From Micrococcales bacterium UBA7469 (GTDB taxonomy: Bacteria; Actinomycetota; Actinomycetes; Actinomycetales; Microbacteriaceae), in NCBI GenBank assembly GCA_002479805.1, contig DLPB01000030.1, positions 8,286 to 18,970 on the forward strand: DNA of 10,685 nucleotides, in the 5' to 3' direction. Shown here piece by piece: positions 1 through 6,424 of the stretch. Position 1 is the stretch's first letter; every line of letters starts with the position of its first letter. Both the position numbers and the translations under genes were made by a program. The notes under the pieces are model-generated. The model was not told the DNA's origin. It saw nothing but the letters and a program-made list of their open reading frames with translations, and made no database searches.

Positions 1-555
1 CGAGTTACCGTGAGCAGTCACCAAGACAGTCTTCCCTGCCTTCAGGGAAACCGATATGTCGGATTCCCAGTATGGGATCATGCGAACTAGAACATCCTTT
101 AGGCACTCGGTGCGAGGCACGTCGTCACCGAGGTCCGCATATCGCTCATCGCCAACCTGGGAGTACTGGTTGTCATCGGCAATTGGCGGTGGTGGCACGT
201 CGTAGCTGCGACGCCAAATCTGAAATTGATCTGCTCCGTACTTCTCCAAGGTCTCTGCCTTGTCCAAGCCCTGGAGCGACCCGTAGTGACGCTCATTTAG
301 TCGCCAGTTGCGCAGGGTAGGAATCCAGTTGCGATCAATTTGGTCCAGTGCGATGTGAGCCGTGTTGATGGCTCGCTTGAGCACCGAGGTGTAGAGCACA
401 TCTGGCTTTAGACCCGACTCACCCAATAACTCACCAGCACGCTTGGCCTCCTGGCGACCCTGGTCGCTGAGGTCAACATCCACCCAACCGGTGAATAGGT
501 TTTTTTGGTTCCAAACGCTGTTGCCGTGGCGAAGCAAAATTAGGTTGTAAGTCAT
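1..555 (-). CDS. gpmA: 2,3-bisphosphoglycerate-dependent phosphoglycerate mutase (3' end cut by window)
   Basis: This cytosolic glycolytic enzyme interconverts 3- and 2-phosphoglycerate through a phosphohistidine. The visible 185 codons start at an ATG and run off the left edge; the family is usually about 245 residues, so roughly the last quarter is missing. I see LLRHGNS at the N-terminus with the phospho-accepting His10, then the FTGWVDVDLS stretch, YTSVLKRA, and the NERHYGSLQGLDKAET block typical of cofactor-dependent mutases. The second active-site His lies in AHGNS at the very edge. Position 12 is Asn where E. coli and M. tuberculosis have Glu (RHGES); I believe RHGNS also occurs in Microbacteriaceae enzymes. 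It is the last visible gene of the minus-strand operon, 9 nt after the FUSC gene, and also has its own -10-like hexamer. Family assignment is very secure. Confidence 0.96.
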   Translation of the reverse strand, partial: MTYNLILLRHGNSVWNQKNLFTGWVDVDLSDQGRQEAKRAGELLGESGLKPDVLYTSVLKRAINTAHIALDQIDRNWIPTLRNWRLNERHYGSLQGLDKAETLEKYGADQFQIWRRSYDVPPPPIADDNQYSQVGDERYADLGDDVPRTECLKDVLVRMIPYWESDISVSLKAGKTVLVTAHGNS

Positions 556-561
556 GCCTCA

Positions 562-567
562 AGTTTA
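562..567 (-). promoter_or_regulatory. candidate -10 element of a leaderless gpmA promoter
   Basis: On the minus strand TAAACT is followed by exactly 6 nt (TGAGGC) and then the gpmA ATG. This TAnnnT-N6-start spacing puts the transcription start on the A of the ATG. The TAA of the hexamer is also the stop codon of the upstream FUSC gene. GAGG near the ATG is too close (1 nt) to be a good Shine-Dalgarno. No clear -35 is seen, as is common for such promoters. Confidence 0.5.
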
Positions 568-1626
568 GTCAACGTGAGGCAACAGCCTGAGTGCTTGCTC
601 GCTCTCAATGCCAGCCGCGACAGCCAAGTCGACGATCATCGGGCGCAGCTGCATAAAAATAACCTGGTCACCCAAACCCGCCCCTGGCATCGATTTCGGA
701 TCTAGCTGCCTGATTAGCTTCAACAGGTATTTTTGCGCCTTGGCTCGCAACGAAAAGTCATCCAGGCTCTGCTCCAAAAGATCGACCGCAATTAGCGCTT
801 TGGAAATCACAGCTGCCAATTCTGGCCTCGGTCTTTGATCCTGCAGCGCATAGTCAATGCGCCTTGTGATAACGCGAAGGTTTCGAGTCGCTAGGTCAAG
901 CCCCTTGAAGAGCACGCGTTGATCGGCAATCTCTTTCTGCGCCCATCGGTAAAAAGGTGACAGTTTTGCAATAGCCGCCGCACTCTCCAGTGAACTCTTC
1001 CAGTTATCAACCAGCGGTTGGGTTTGGCGAATGTTTTCCAGCGCCAAATCGGCTGTCGCCTTATCGGCGGTAAGCAGCACCTCGCGCAATTTTGCCAAGG
1101 TGTCCTTCACGGTTGCAAACAGCAGCCTCGAGTCGGCTCTTGCCAAACGAATTGGGTTCCTGGGCACCAGTGCGGTGAAAGCGAGTGCCACCAAACCACC
1201 GATTAGACCATCGATCACCCTGGCAAAGTCGCCGCCGGTTGGGGCGTCTAACAACTGCACCAAAACCGCCTGAATCGCAACCGTCAGAGCAAATGTTGGA
1301 TTTGGAGAAATGAGCCGGGCTGATAGCAGCGCTAGCAGAATCACCAGTAGCAGCTGCAAAGTTCCAGGACCAAAGAGCACCAGCGCGGTCTCACTCAGCA
1401 CCACACCGAGCACCATGGCGAGCGCCGTCGTCGCAACTCGCCCGGGGCGAGTGTCGCGAGCAAAACCCAGGGATGAGATTGCAACCGTAACCGCCAACAG
1501 TGGCACCGGATGTCCAAACCCAAATCGAGCGATTACGTAGGAGAGGATCGACGCCAGAACCAACTGCATGATCTGCCAGAGCGAGTCTTTGACTCGGCTA
1601 AGAGCGTTACTAAGTGACAGCTTCAC
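565..1626 (-). CDS. FUSC-family inner-membrane protein (aromatic acid exporter-like)
   Basis: The 353-residue protein has a hydrophobic N-terminal half with about six membrane helices (roughly 16-35, 42-57, 64-86, 89-106, 111-127, 137-155), then a basic, helical, probably cytoplasmic region of about 195 residues. The RDTRPGRVATTALAM segment followed by a glycine-rich helix, and the RVIDGLIGGLVALAF helix, are typical of FUSC / ArAE_1 proteins, some of which (AaeB) export aromatic acids. Here it is about half the length of AaeB, with one membrane module only, so it would need to dimerise to form a full-size unit. The GTG start overlaps the ygfZ stop as GTGA (4 nt), which implies translational coupling. 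The substrate is unknown and nothing nearby identifies it. Confidence 0.85.
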   Translation of the reverse strand: MKLSLSNALSRVKDSLWQIMQLVLASILSYVIARFGFGHPVPLLAVTVAISSLGFARDTRPGRVATTALAMVLGVVLSETALVLFGPGTLQLLLVILLALLSARLISPNPTFALTVAIQAVLVQLLDAPTGGDFARVIDGLIGGLVALAFTALVPRNPIRLARADSRLLFATVKDTLAKLREVLLTADKATADLALENIRQTQPLVDNWKSSLESAAAIAKLSPFYRWAQKEIADQRVLFKGLDLATRNLRVITRRIDYALQDQRPRPELAAVISKALIAVDLLEQSLDDFSLRAKAQKYLLKLIRQLDPKSMPGAGLGDQVIFMQLRPMIVDLAVAAGIESEQALRLLPHVD

Positions 1627-2585
1627 TTCTTGCCGCTGAGCTTAAATGCACTCGGTCTTGGCAGATTGGCGGCCTTACCCGCATCTGCCGGAACCAAAAC
1701 TTTTTGAGATGCGGTCATGCCGCAAACCTCTAGATCCAAATAGGGAGTGTTGCGATTCACCAACCCAAGCGCCAGCGAGCCAGCCTCAAAGTGCAGTGCA
1801 CCTGCCAACACCTTGCCAATAACTCGACCCTGGTAGCCGATCTCCTCACCGGGGTTTGCCACGGTGTCTCCGACTTCAAGGTTTAGTAGCACCAGGCGAC
1901 GGGGTGGGTGACCGAGGTTGTGCACTTTGGCCACAGTCTCCTGACCGCGGTAACAACCCTTACTCATGTGCACCGCTGATGCCAACCAGTCGAATTCGTG
2001 AGGCAGCGACTTCTCATCTACATCGGTAATTTCTGGCCTGCCGGCAGCGATGCGAAGCGCTTCGAAGGCGAGCATTCCAGCTTCCTGAAGCTCTGGGAGA
2101 GAACCACTCGACATCAGGTATTCGCGGTAGGGGAAGCTTTCCACTGCCTGCGCGTAGCGAACCGAACCCTTGGGTTCAGAGTCAAAGCCGTCCACCCAAA
2201 CCAGATCTGCCAAATCCAAATCTTGGAATGCGCCCCAAACCTCTAAGTCGGTTTGGGAGAGCTCGACCTTGGAGCGAAACCGCATGATGGTTAGCCACTT
2301 GGTGAGTGCCTCCACCTTCTCGACATTGACGATTAGGTAGAGACCACCCTCGAAGGCCAAGACCTTGATCTGATGCTCGATGTGACCAGTTGGTGAGAGC
2401 ACCAGGGTTTCGGTGGAATCACCGGGCTTGAGGTTTTTGATGTTTTGCGAGGTGATTGAGTGCAGCCAGCTCAGGGCATCATCACCTGTCAGCTTTAGAA
2501 CAGCTTGGTCAAAACGTCGAACCACTGCTTTACCGGCGAGCAATTGGCGCTGCTCGCCAAGAGGATTCCCAAAATGCTTAGTCAT
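1623..2585 (-). CDS. ygfZ: YgfZ/GcvT-domain folate-binding protein
   Basis: This 320-residue YgfZ-type protein is paralogous to the glycine-cleavage T protein. Family members bind tetrahydrofolate and support maturation or repair of certain Fe-S enzymes, including a tRNA-modifying one. The signature KGCYRGQE is present at about residues 209-216, with the family cysteine at 211. The N-terminal LTGDDALSWLHSITSQN segment matches the start of the folate-binding fold, and the C-terminal third (HPPRRLVLL onward) is the usual small barrel. I chose the ATG at 2585; it overlaps the end of the nitrobindin gene by 8 nt (ATGACTAA) and has a weak GAG element ahead. A TTG three codons upstream is possible but has no Shine-Dalgarno. 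Adjacency to a nitrobindin-like heme protein fits a shared redox or nitrosative-stress theme, which is inference. Confidence 0.92.
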   Translation of the reverse strand: MTKHFGNPLGEQRQLLAGKAVVRRFDQAVLKLTGDDALSWLHSITSQNIKNLKPGDSTETLVLSPTGHIEHQIKVLAFEGGLYLIVNVEKVEALTKWLTIMRFRSKVELSQTDLEVWGAFQDLDLADLVWVDGFDSEPKGSVRYAQAVESFPYREYLMSSGSLPELQEAGMLAFEALRIAAGRPEITDVDEKSLPHEFDWLASAVHMSKGCYRGQETVAKVHNLGHPPRRLVLLNLEVGDTVANPGEEIGYQGRVIGKVLAGALHFEAGSLALGLVNRNTPYLDLEVCGMTASQKVLVPADAGKAANLPRPSAFKLSGKK

Positions 2586-3168
2586 GGCGCTCAAGTCGAG
2601 CCGAGGCGTGAGACTTCAGTGGCTGGCCATTCGCGGCCATATCCCAGGCCCAAAGCAGCGCGCCTTCTACCAAGCCAAAGATTCGCTGACCGGCCGCGTA
2701 ATCCTTGGCATTCGGTGAGCGCAACACGGCATCGGTTGCGATGTCGATTCGGGCGCCCTTGATTTGCCCAAAGTAAAGTTCGGCAACCTGCGATGGCTGA
2801 ATGATCAAGGCTTCGATATCAAATCCGCCATTTGAGTTTCGCCAAAGCTCCAAGTCTTCTCGAACTGTCAGCAGTGGAGAGCCATCACCCGGCAAAAGAC
2901 CTGGACCGGCATCGGCCGCTGAGGCTGGTCTCGATAGCGACCAAAAGCCACGCTCCTGGGAGATTGGGTTGCCCTTCAAATCAAAGACCTCGGAGCGAAA
3001 CTCCAGTCGAGAGCCGACCGGGATAAAACTCATGGTTTGGCTGAACTCAATTTCTTGGGCCGGTTCATCGCCAATTGGGTAGCTGATTACGCCGGTGCCA
3101 CGCCAAGACCCCAGCAGGAAGGTAAACGGCGTTAGCTCAATTGGAAGGTCATCTGGGATGACGAACAA
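2578..3168 (-). CDS. nitrobindin-like heme-binding beta-barrel protein (THAP4/FABP-like)
   Basis: This 196-residue protein of the nitrobindin family (formerly DUF1794) forms a ten-stranded barrel that binds ferric heme; characterised members bind NO and isomerise peroxynitrite to nitrate. The diagnostic GxWxGxG motif appears as GSWRGTG (residues 20-26). A GFWSL strand follows at 74-78. The C-terminal DMAANGQPLKSHASARL block (176-192) contains His187, the expected proximal heme ligand. The only plausible in-frame start is TTG, because an in-frame TAG lies 13 codons upstream with no ATG or GTG between. AAGGGG lies 10 nt ahead, inside the preceding small gene, and the TTG comes one base after that gene's TAA, so translation is probably coupled. 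A proline/glycine-rich insertion (about 81-97) makes the loop before the middle strands longer than in short family members. Confidence 0.88.
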   Translation of the reverse strand: MFVIPDDLPIELTPFTFLLGSWRGTGVISYPIGDEPAQEIEFSQTMSFIPVGSRLEFRSEVFDLKGNPISQERGFWSLSRPASAADAGPGLLPGDGSPLLTVREDLELWRNSNGGFDIEALIIQPSQVAELYFGQIKGARIDIATDAVLRSPNAKDYAAGQRIFGLVEGALLWAWDMAANGQPLKSHASARLERHD

Positions 3169-3169
3169 A

Positions 3170-3280
3170 TTAGCGCTGCCCCTTGAATAGCTTGTACAGA
3201 ACTAGCGCGGAGACTCCGGCAATTGCCAGCGAAGCCAGCACCAAAAGTCCGGTGAAGAAAATTTCTAAGGCCAAAAGCAT
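3170..3280 (-). CDS. 36-residue single-helix membrane microprotein, hypothetical
   Basis: I found this by reading the gap between the nitrobindin gene and the 84-residue membrane protein gene. An ATG opens MLLALEIFFTGLLVLASLAI, continues with a short hydrophobic stretch and ends in the basic tail YKLFKGQR before TAA. About residues 7-29 form one membrane helix; Glu6 before it and the Lys/Arg-rich tail suggest the C-terminus is cytoplasmic. It sits 9 nt after the upstream stop and 1 nt before the TTG of the nitrobindin gene, and it contains that gene's Shine-Dalgarno. A TAGACT hexamer lies exactly 6 nt before the ATG. Neat packing on both sides, a strong helix and a matching promoter support a real gene. 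I recognise no family. It could anchor or regulate a neighbour, or serve mainly as a translational lead-in. Confidence 0.72.
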   Translation of the reverse strand: MLLALEIFFTGLLVLASLAIAGVSALVLYKLFKGQR

Positions 3281-3286
3281 GAGATA

Positions 3287-3292
3287 AGTCTA
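3287..3292 (-). promoter_or_regulatory. candidate -10 element of a leaderless internal promoter for the microprotein gene
   Basis: Minus-strand TAGACT, then TATCTC (6 nt), then ATG. The TAG is also the stop codon of the 84-residue membrane protein gene. There is no Shine-Dalgarno before the ATG, which fits leaderless initiation. The longer context AGTTAGACTT recurs ahead of the EamA gene near 7365-7374. Confidence 0.5.
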
Positions 3293-3544
3293 ACTCAGCA
3301 GCGAGACGATGGTCATGGTTCCCAGAATCACAATTGTCCCGGCGGAAACATAGACCTGCTGCCTCACGGTGTCTTTGGTTCGCGATGAAATCAGGTGCTC
3401 AATGCTGACAATTGCAATGGCGGCGGCAGCAATCGAAGAGAAAACTAGAAAACGAAGTTCGAGTTCTGCGATGGTGAGGGCAAACAGCGAAGCCGACAGC
3501 ACCGCCACCCATATCAGAATTATCTGAAGCCACTGCTTACTCAC
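3290..3544 (-). CDS. small three-helix membrane protein, hypothetical
   Basis: This 84-residue, mostly hydrophobic protein has three predicted membrane helices at about residues 6-27, 32-52 and 64-83. They are joined by an acidic loop (ELELR) and a polar, positively charged loop (SSRTKDTVRQQ) that is likely cytoplasmic. I recognise no family motif or catalytic residue. It is the first gene of the minus-strand operon and diverges from the GlnR-like regulator across a 66-bp gap, so that regulator could control it. The start is GTG, with TAGAGT exactly 6 nt upstream and no good Shine-Dalgarno, so leaderless initiation is likely. Membrane topology is well supported; function is unknown. Confidence 0.75.
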   Translation of the reverse strand: MSKQWLQIILIWVAVLSASLFALTIAELELRFLVFSSIAAAAIAIVSIEHLISSRTKDTVRQQVYVSAGTIVILGTMTIVSLLS

Positions 3545-3550
3545 AAAAGA

Positions 3551-3556
3551 ACTCTA
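3551..3556 (-). promoter_or_regulatory. candidate -10 element of the leaderless promoter of the minus-strand operon
   Basis: On the minus strand TAGAGT is followed by TCTTTT (6 nt) and the GTG of the three-helix membrane protein gene. This is the same TAnnnT-N6-start arrangement as at gpmA, the microprotein gene and glpD. It is the likely main promoter for the six-gene operon. Confidence 0.5.
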
Positions 3557-3580
3557 TCTGTGCGGGGTGCCAAAGCTCGG

Positions 3581-3586
3581 TATCAT
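3581..3586 (+). promoter_or_regulatory. candidate -10 element (TATCAT) of the GlnR-like regulator gene
   Basis: TATCAT matches TATAAT at five of six positions. It would start transcription near 3593, leaving a leader of about 18 nt that holds the Shine-Dalgarno. The expected -35 position (3558-3563, CTGTGC) is poor. Confidence 0.45.
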
Positions 3587-3598
3587 TTTGCTCTAGCG

Positions 3599-3606
3599 AA
3601 GGGTGG
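3599..3606 (+). promoter_or_regulatory. ribosome binding site deciding the regulator start
   Basis: AAGGGTGG lies 4 nt before the ATG at 3611. It favours that ATG over the in-frame GTG at 3560, which would add 17 residues (RGAKARYHF...) with no counterpart in the regulator family. Confidence 0.55.
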
Positions 3607-3610
3607 AAAA

Positions 3611-4273
3611 ATGGCTGTAGTTCTAGCAATCTCCCCCGCGCGAGAAAACCCACTTCCGCAGCTGGAAATTCTGGGCCATCAGGTCAACAACATCGGATTT
3701 GATCCAGCTCAATTGGTTTCCGCCCCACGCCACGACGTCACAGTGCTGGATTGCCGAACCGATTTGGCAAACGCTAAGTCAATTGCACGGATTCTTTTAG
3801 CGGCTCATTGGTCCAGGCCGCTGATTTTGGTAGTTACCGAAAGCTCGCTGGCTGCGGTCAATGCAGATTGGGGTCTTACCGACTTTGTATTTGATTCGGC
3901 AACTCTGGGTGAAGTAGATGTTCGAATCCGCCTTGCAACCAGCGCCAATCAAAAGTTTGTCGAGCAAGCCGAGCTGGATTCCGGCCTGAGCATCGACGAG
4001 CAGAGCTATACCGCCAAGATCAGTGGTCGTACCCTTGACCTCACCTTCAAAGAATTTGAGTTGTTGCGCTACCTCAACGAAAACCCAAATCGAGTGTTTA
4101 CCAGAGAGCAGCTTTTGAGCGAGGTTTGGGGCTACGACTACTTTGGTGGCACGAGAACGGTCGATGTTCACGTCAGGAGGCTGCGCGCCAAACTTGGCGA
4201 GTATGAATCGCTAATTGGAACCGTTAGAAATGTGGGCTACCGCCTCGATCCGCAGGGTAATGCCAGCGAATAG
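3611..4273 (+). CDS. glnR: atypical OmpR-family response regulator, GlnR-like
   Basis: A 220-residue DNA-binding regulator. The N-terminal receiver-like domain (about 1-110) keeps an Asp at 47 (TVLDCRTD) but lacks the acidic pair near residues 8-10 that binds Mg, so ordinary phosphorylation is unlikely. The segment RPLILVVTESSLAAVNADWG closely resembles actinobacterial GlnR, where this aspartate is thought to stabilise the dimer instead. The C-terminal winged helix (about 128-212) has LDLTFKEFELLRYL, the EVWGYDYFGGTRTVDVHVRRLRAK recognition region and IGTVRNVGYR. No histidine kinase gene is adjacent. GlnR controls nitrogen assimilation in Streptomyces and mycobacteria. Here it diverges from the nitrobindin-ygfZ operon and precedes ppk1 by 39 bp. 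Calling it GlnR rather than another orphan regulator rests on recalled similarity. Confidence 0.85.
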   Translation: MAVVLAISPARENPLPQLEILGHQVNNIGFDPAQLVSAPRHDVTVLDCRTDLANAKSIARILLAAHWSRPLILVVTESSLAAVNADWGLTDFVFDSATLGEVDVRIRLATSANQKFVEQAELDSGLSIDEQSYTAKISGRTLDLTFKEFELLRYLNENPNRVFTREQLLSEVWGYDYFGGTRTVDVHVRRLRAKLGEYESLIGTVRNVGYRLDPQGNASE

Positions 4274-4290
4274 TTAACCTCCCCTTAACT
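4273..4290 (+). promoter_or_regulatory. candidate operator: 11-bp-period TTAAC direct repeat upstream of ppk1
   Basis: The sequence GTTAACCTCCCCTTAACT holds TTAAC at 4274-4278 and again at 4285-4289, exactly one helical turn apart (TTAAC-N6-TTAAC). This is the geometry of tandem sites for OmpR-family regulators. It resembles the actinobacterial PHO box (GTTCACC-N4 repeated; first unit GTTAACC, 6 of 7) and also the GlnR a/b-site spacing (5-mers separated by 6 nt). It is also a loose inverted repeat, GTTAA-N7-TTAAC. It begins at the last base of the regulator's stop codon and ends 22 nt before the ppk1 ATG. Confidence 0.45.
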
Positions 4291-4312
4291 CGAAGATGCC
4301 AAGATAGAGAGC

Positions 4313-6424
4313 ATGTCAGAAGAGACCACAGCAATTTTTCTCCCGGAGTCCCAGCCGGACTTGCCTGCTGACCGGTTTCTCGATCGCGAATTGAGTTGGC
4401 TGGATTTCAATCGCAGGGTCTTGGAGCTTGCAGAGGACGAGTCGATTCCGCTTTTGGAACGCGTCAACTTTCTCAGTATTTTTGCCTCCAACCTCGATGA
4501 GTTTTTTATGGTGCGCGTGGCCTCGCTGAAGCGTCGGGTTGCCACCGGAATCGCGGTGAACTCGGCCTCGGGCTTGAGTCCTATTGACGTTCTGGGCCAG
4601 ATTGCTGCGAAGACTAAAGATTTGCAGGCCCGTCACGCCGCGCTATTTAGGGACAAACTCGGTCCAGAACTTGCCCTCAATGGTGTGCAAATCGAGCACT
4701 GGTCGGCACTAGATCAAGCGGAACGTGCCGGTTTAGAGCAGTACTTCCATGATCAGGTGTTCCCGGTACTAACTCCACTGGCAGTAGATCCAGCTCACCC
4801 GTTCCCTTACATCTCTGGCCTTTCCCTGAACCTCGCAGTTGTGCTGAGAAACCCAAATAACCGACAGGAGCACTTCGCTCGCGTCAAGGTGCCGCCACTG
4901 CTACCCAGGTTTGTGCCGGTGCCAGGCAGCCAAAACCGATTCGTGCCATTGGAAGATGTCATGGGGGCGTTCCTTTCGGAGCTCTTCCCGGGCATGGAGG
5001 TGTTACAGCACCACACCTTCCGTGTCACTCGCAACGAAGACCTCGAAGTTGATGAGGACGAAGGTGAAAACCTACTGATTCAGCTCGAGAAAGAATTGCT
5101 GCGCCGTCGCTTTGGCCCACCGGTTCGCCTCGAGGTTGCTGAAGACATCGATCAGCAGGTGCTGAATTTGCTGCAGCGTGAGCTGGACGTAGAGGCCAGT
5201 GATGTTTATCACTTGGCAGAGCCACTTGACCTAAAGAGCCTGACGGCCTTTGCCTACATGCCAAGGCCTGAGCTGCACTTCGAACCACACCAGATAACCA
5301 CCAACCGCTACCTAGAGTCCGACCCGGATGAGGCGGCAGATATATTTGCTGCAATTCGCGAGCGCGAGATTCTGGTGCACCACCCGTATGAGTCTTTTGC
5401 AACCAGCGTGCAGGCATTTTTAGAGCAGGCTGCTGCCGACCCACAGGTCTTGGCCATCAAGCAAACCCTGTACCGCACCAGCGGTGACTCGCCAATTGTT
5501 GATGCGCTGATTGATGCTGCCGAGGCCGGTAAGCAGGTGCTCGCACTGGTGGAGATCAAGGCCCGGTTTGACGAGCAAAACAACATCGCCTGGGCTAGGA
5601 AACTAGAAGCCGCAGGCGTCCACGTGGTCTACGGCATCGTTGGCCTCAAGACCCACTGCAAGCTCTCGCTGGTGATTCGCCAAGAGGGTGACTCGCTGAG
5701 GCGCTACTGCCACATCGGCACCGGTAACTACAACCCAAAGACCGCTCGTTTCTACGAGGACCTTGGTCTGCTAACCAGCCGTCCGGCGGTAGGTGAAGAC
5801 CTCACCAAACTCTTCAACCAACTCTCTGGTCACACCCAAGCGCCGCAGTATAAGAGCCTTCTGGTGTCGCCAAATGGCGTGCGCGAGGGGCTGACCGAGC
5901 GAATTCGCAGGGAAATTTCCCACCAGCAGGCAGGTCGCCCAGGCCGTATCCGCCTCAAGATGAATTCACTGGTGGATGAGCAGATTATTGATGAGCTTTA
6001 CCGCGCCTCCAAGGCAGGTGTCAGCGTTGAGGTTTTGGTGCGTGGCATGTGTGCCCTACGCCCTGGAGTGCCAGGACTTTCAGACCACATCAAGGTGCAC
6101 TCAGTGCTCGGTCGCTATCTCGAGCACAGTCGCATCGTGAGCTTTGATAACGGTGGCGACCCCGACATCTTCATTGGCAGTGCCGACATGATGCACCGCA
6201 ACCTGGATCGTCGCGTCGAGACCCTGGTAAAGATCACCCAGTCTGACCAAATTCGCCAACTGCACGAGATTTTTGACCTGGGCATGAGTGAATCGGTTGC
6301 GGTTTGGGAACTCAAAGCAAACGGTGTTTGGTCCCGCGAAACCCACGATGTGATGGGTCAAAAGCTGGGCGACATGCAAGATCTTTTGATGCAGCGCACC
6401 CTTGAGCGAAAGCGCAGCCGATAG
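4313..6424 (+). CDS. ppk1: polyphosphate kinase 1
   Basis: A 703-residue PPK1, full length for the family. It reversibly polymerises the gamma-phosphate of ATP into inorganic polyphosphate. The N-terminal domain has FLDRELSWLDFNRRVL and SNLDEFFMVRVA (about 22-70). Key residues align with E. coli at a constant offset of 13. His448 in LKTHCKL is the autophosphorylated His435 equivalent, His467 in CHIGTGNYNPKTARFYEDLG corresponds to His454, and His605 in RYLEHSRI to His592. Arg388 (LYRTSGDSP) and Arg418 (KARFDEQNN) match the Mg/phosphate-binding arginines. All catalytic residues are intact. It follows the GlnR-like gene by 39 bp, with a candidate operator between, and overlaps the MutT1-like gene by one base. 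The Shine-Dalgarno is weak (GAGAG, 1-2 nt from the ATG); CAAGAT 7 nt before the ATG may be part of a leaderless promoter. Confidence 0.98.
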   Translation: MSEETTAIFLPESQPDLPADRFLDRELSWLDFNRRVLELAEDESIPLLERVNFLSIFASNLDEFFMVRVASLKRRVATGIAVNSASGLSPIDVLGQIAAKTKDLQARHAALFRDKLGPELALNGVQIEHWSALDQAERAGLEQYFHDQVFPVLTPLAVDPAHPFPYISGLSLNLAVVLRNPNNRQEHFARVKVPPLLPRFVPVPGSQNRFVPLEDVMGAFLSELFPGMEVLQHHTFRVTRNEDLEVDEDEGENLLIQLEKELLRRRFGPPVRLEVAEDIDQQVLNLLQRELDVEASDVYHLAEPLDLKSLTAFAYMPRPELHFEPHQITTNRYLESDPDEAADIFAAIREREILVHHPYESFATSVQAFLEQAAADPQVLAIKQTLYRTSGDSPIVDALIDAAEAGKQVLALVEIKARFDEQNNIAWARKLEAAGVHVVYGIVGLKTHCKLSLVIRQEGDSLRRYCHIGTGNYNPKTARFYEDLGLLTSRPAVGEDLTKLFNQLSGHTQAPQYKSLLVSPNGVREGLTERIRREISHQQAGRPGRIRLKMNSLVDEQIIDELYRASKAGVSVEVLVRGMCALRPGVPGLSDHIKVHSVLGRYLEHSRIVSFDNGGDPDIFIGSADMMHRNLDRRVETLVKITQSDQIRQLHEIFDLGMSESVAVWELKANGVWSRETHDVMGQKLGDMQDLLMQRTLERKRSR

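Noticed and set aside
72..320. 82-codon plus-strand frame and its minus-strand counterpart at 99-296
   Set aside because: Both are shadows of the partial gpmA frame, which has clear catalytic motifs.
2586..2594. TTG start three codons upstream of the ygfZ ATG
   Set aside because: No Shine-Dalgarno before it, and the ATG overlapping the nitrobindin stop fits the coupled packing of the operon better.
3560..3610. Upstream GTG start that would extend the GlnR-like regulator by 17 residues
   Set aside because: The extension has no match to the family N-terminus and overlaps the likely -10 TATCAT, while the ATG at 3611 has AAGGGTGG at good spacing.
5025..5444. 139-codon minus-strand frame inside ppk1
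   Set aside because: It lies fully antisense to conserved ppk1 sequence, shows low-complexity composition and has no start signal.
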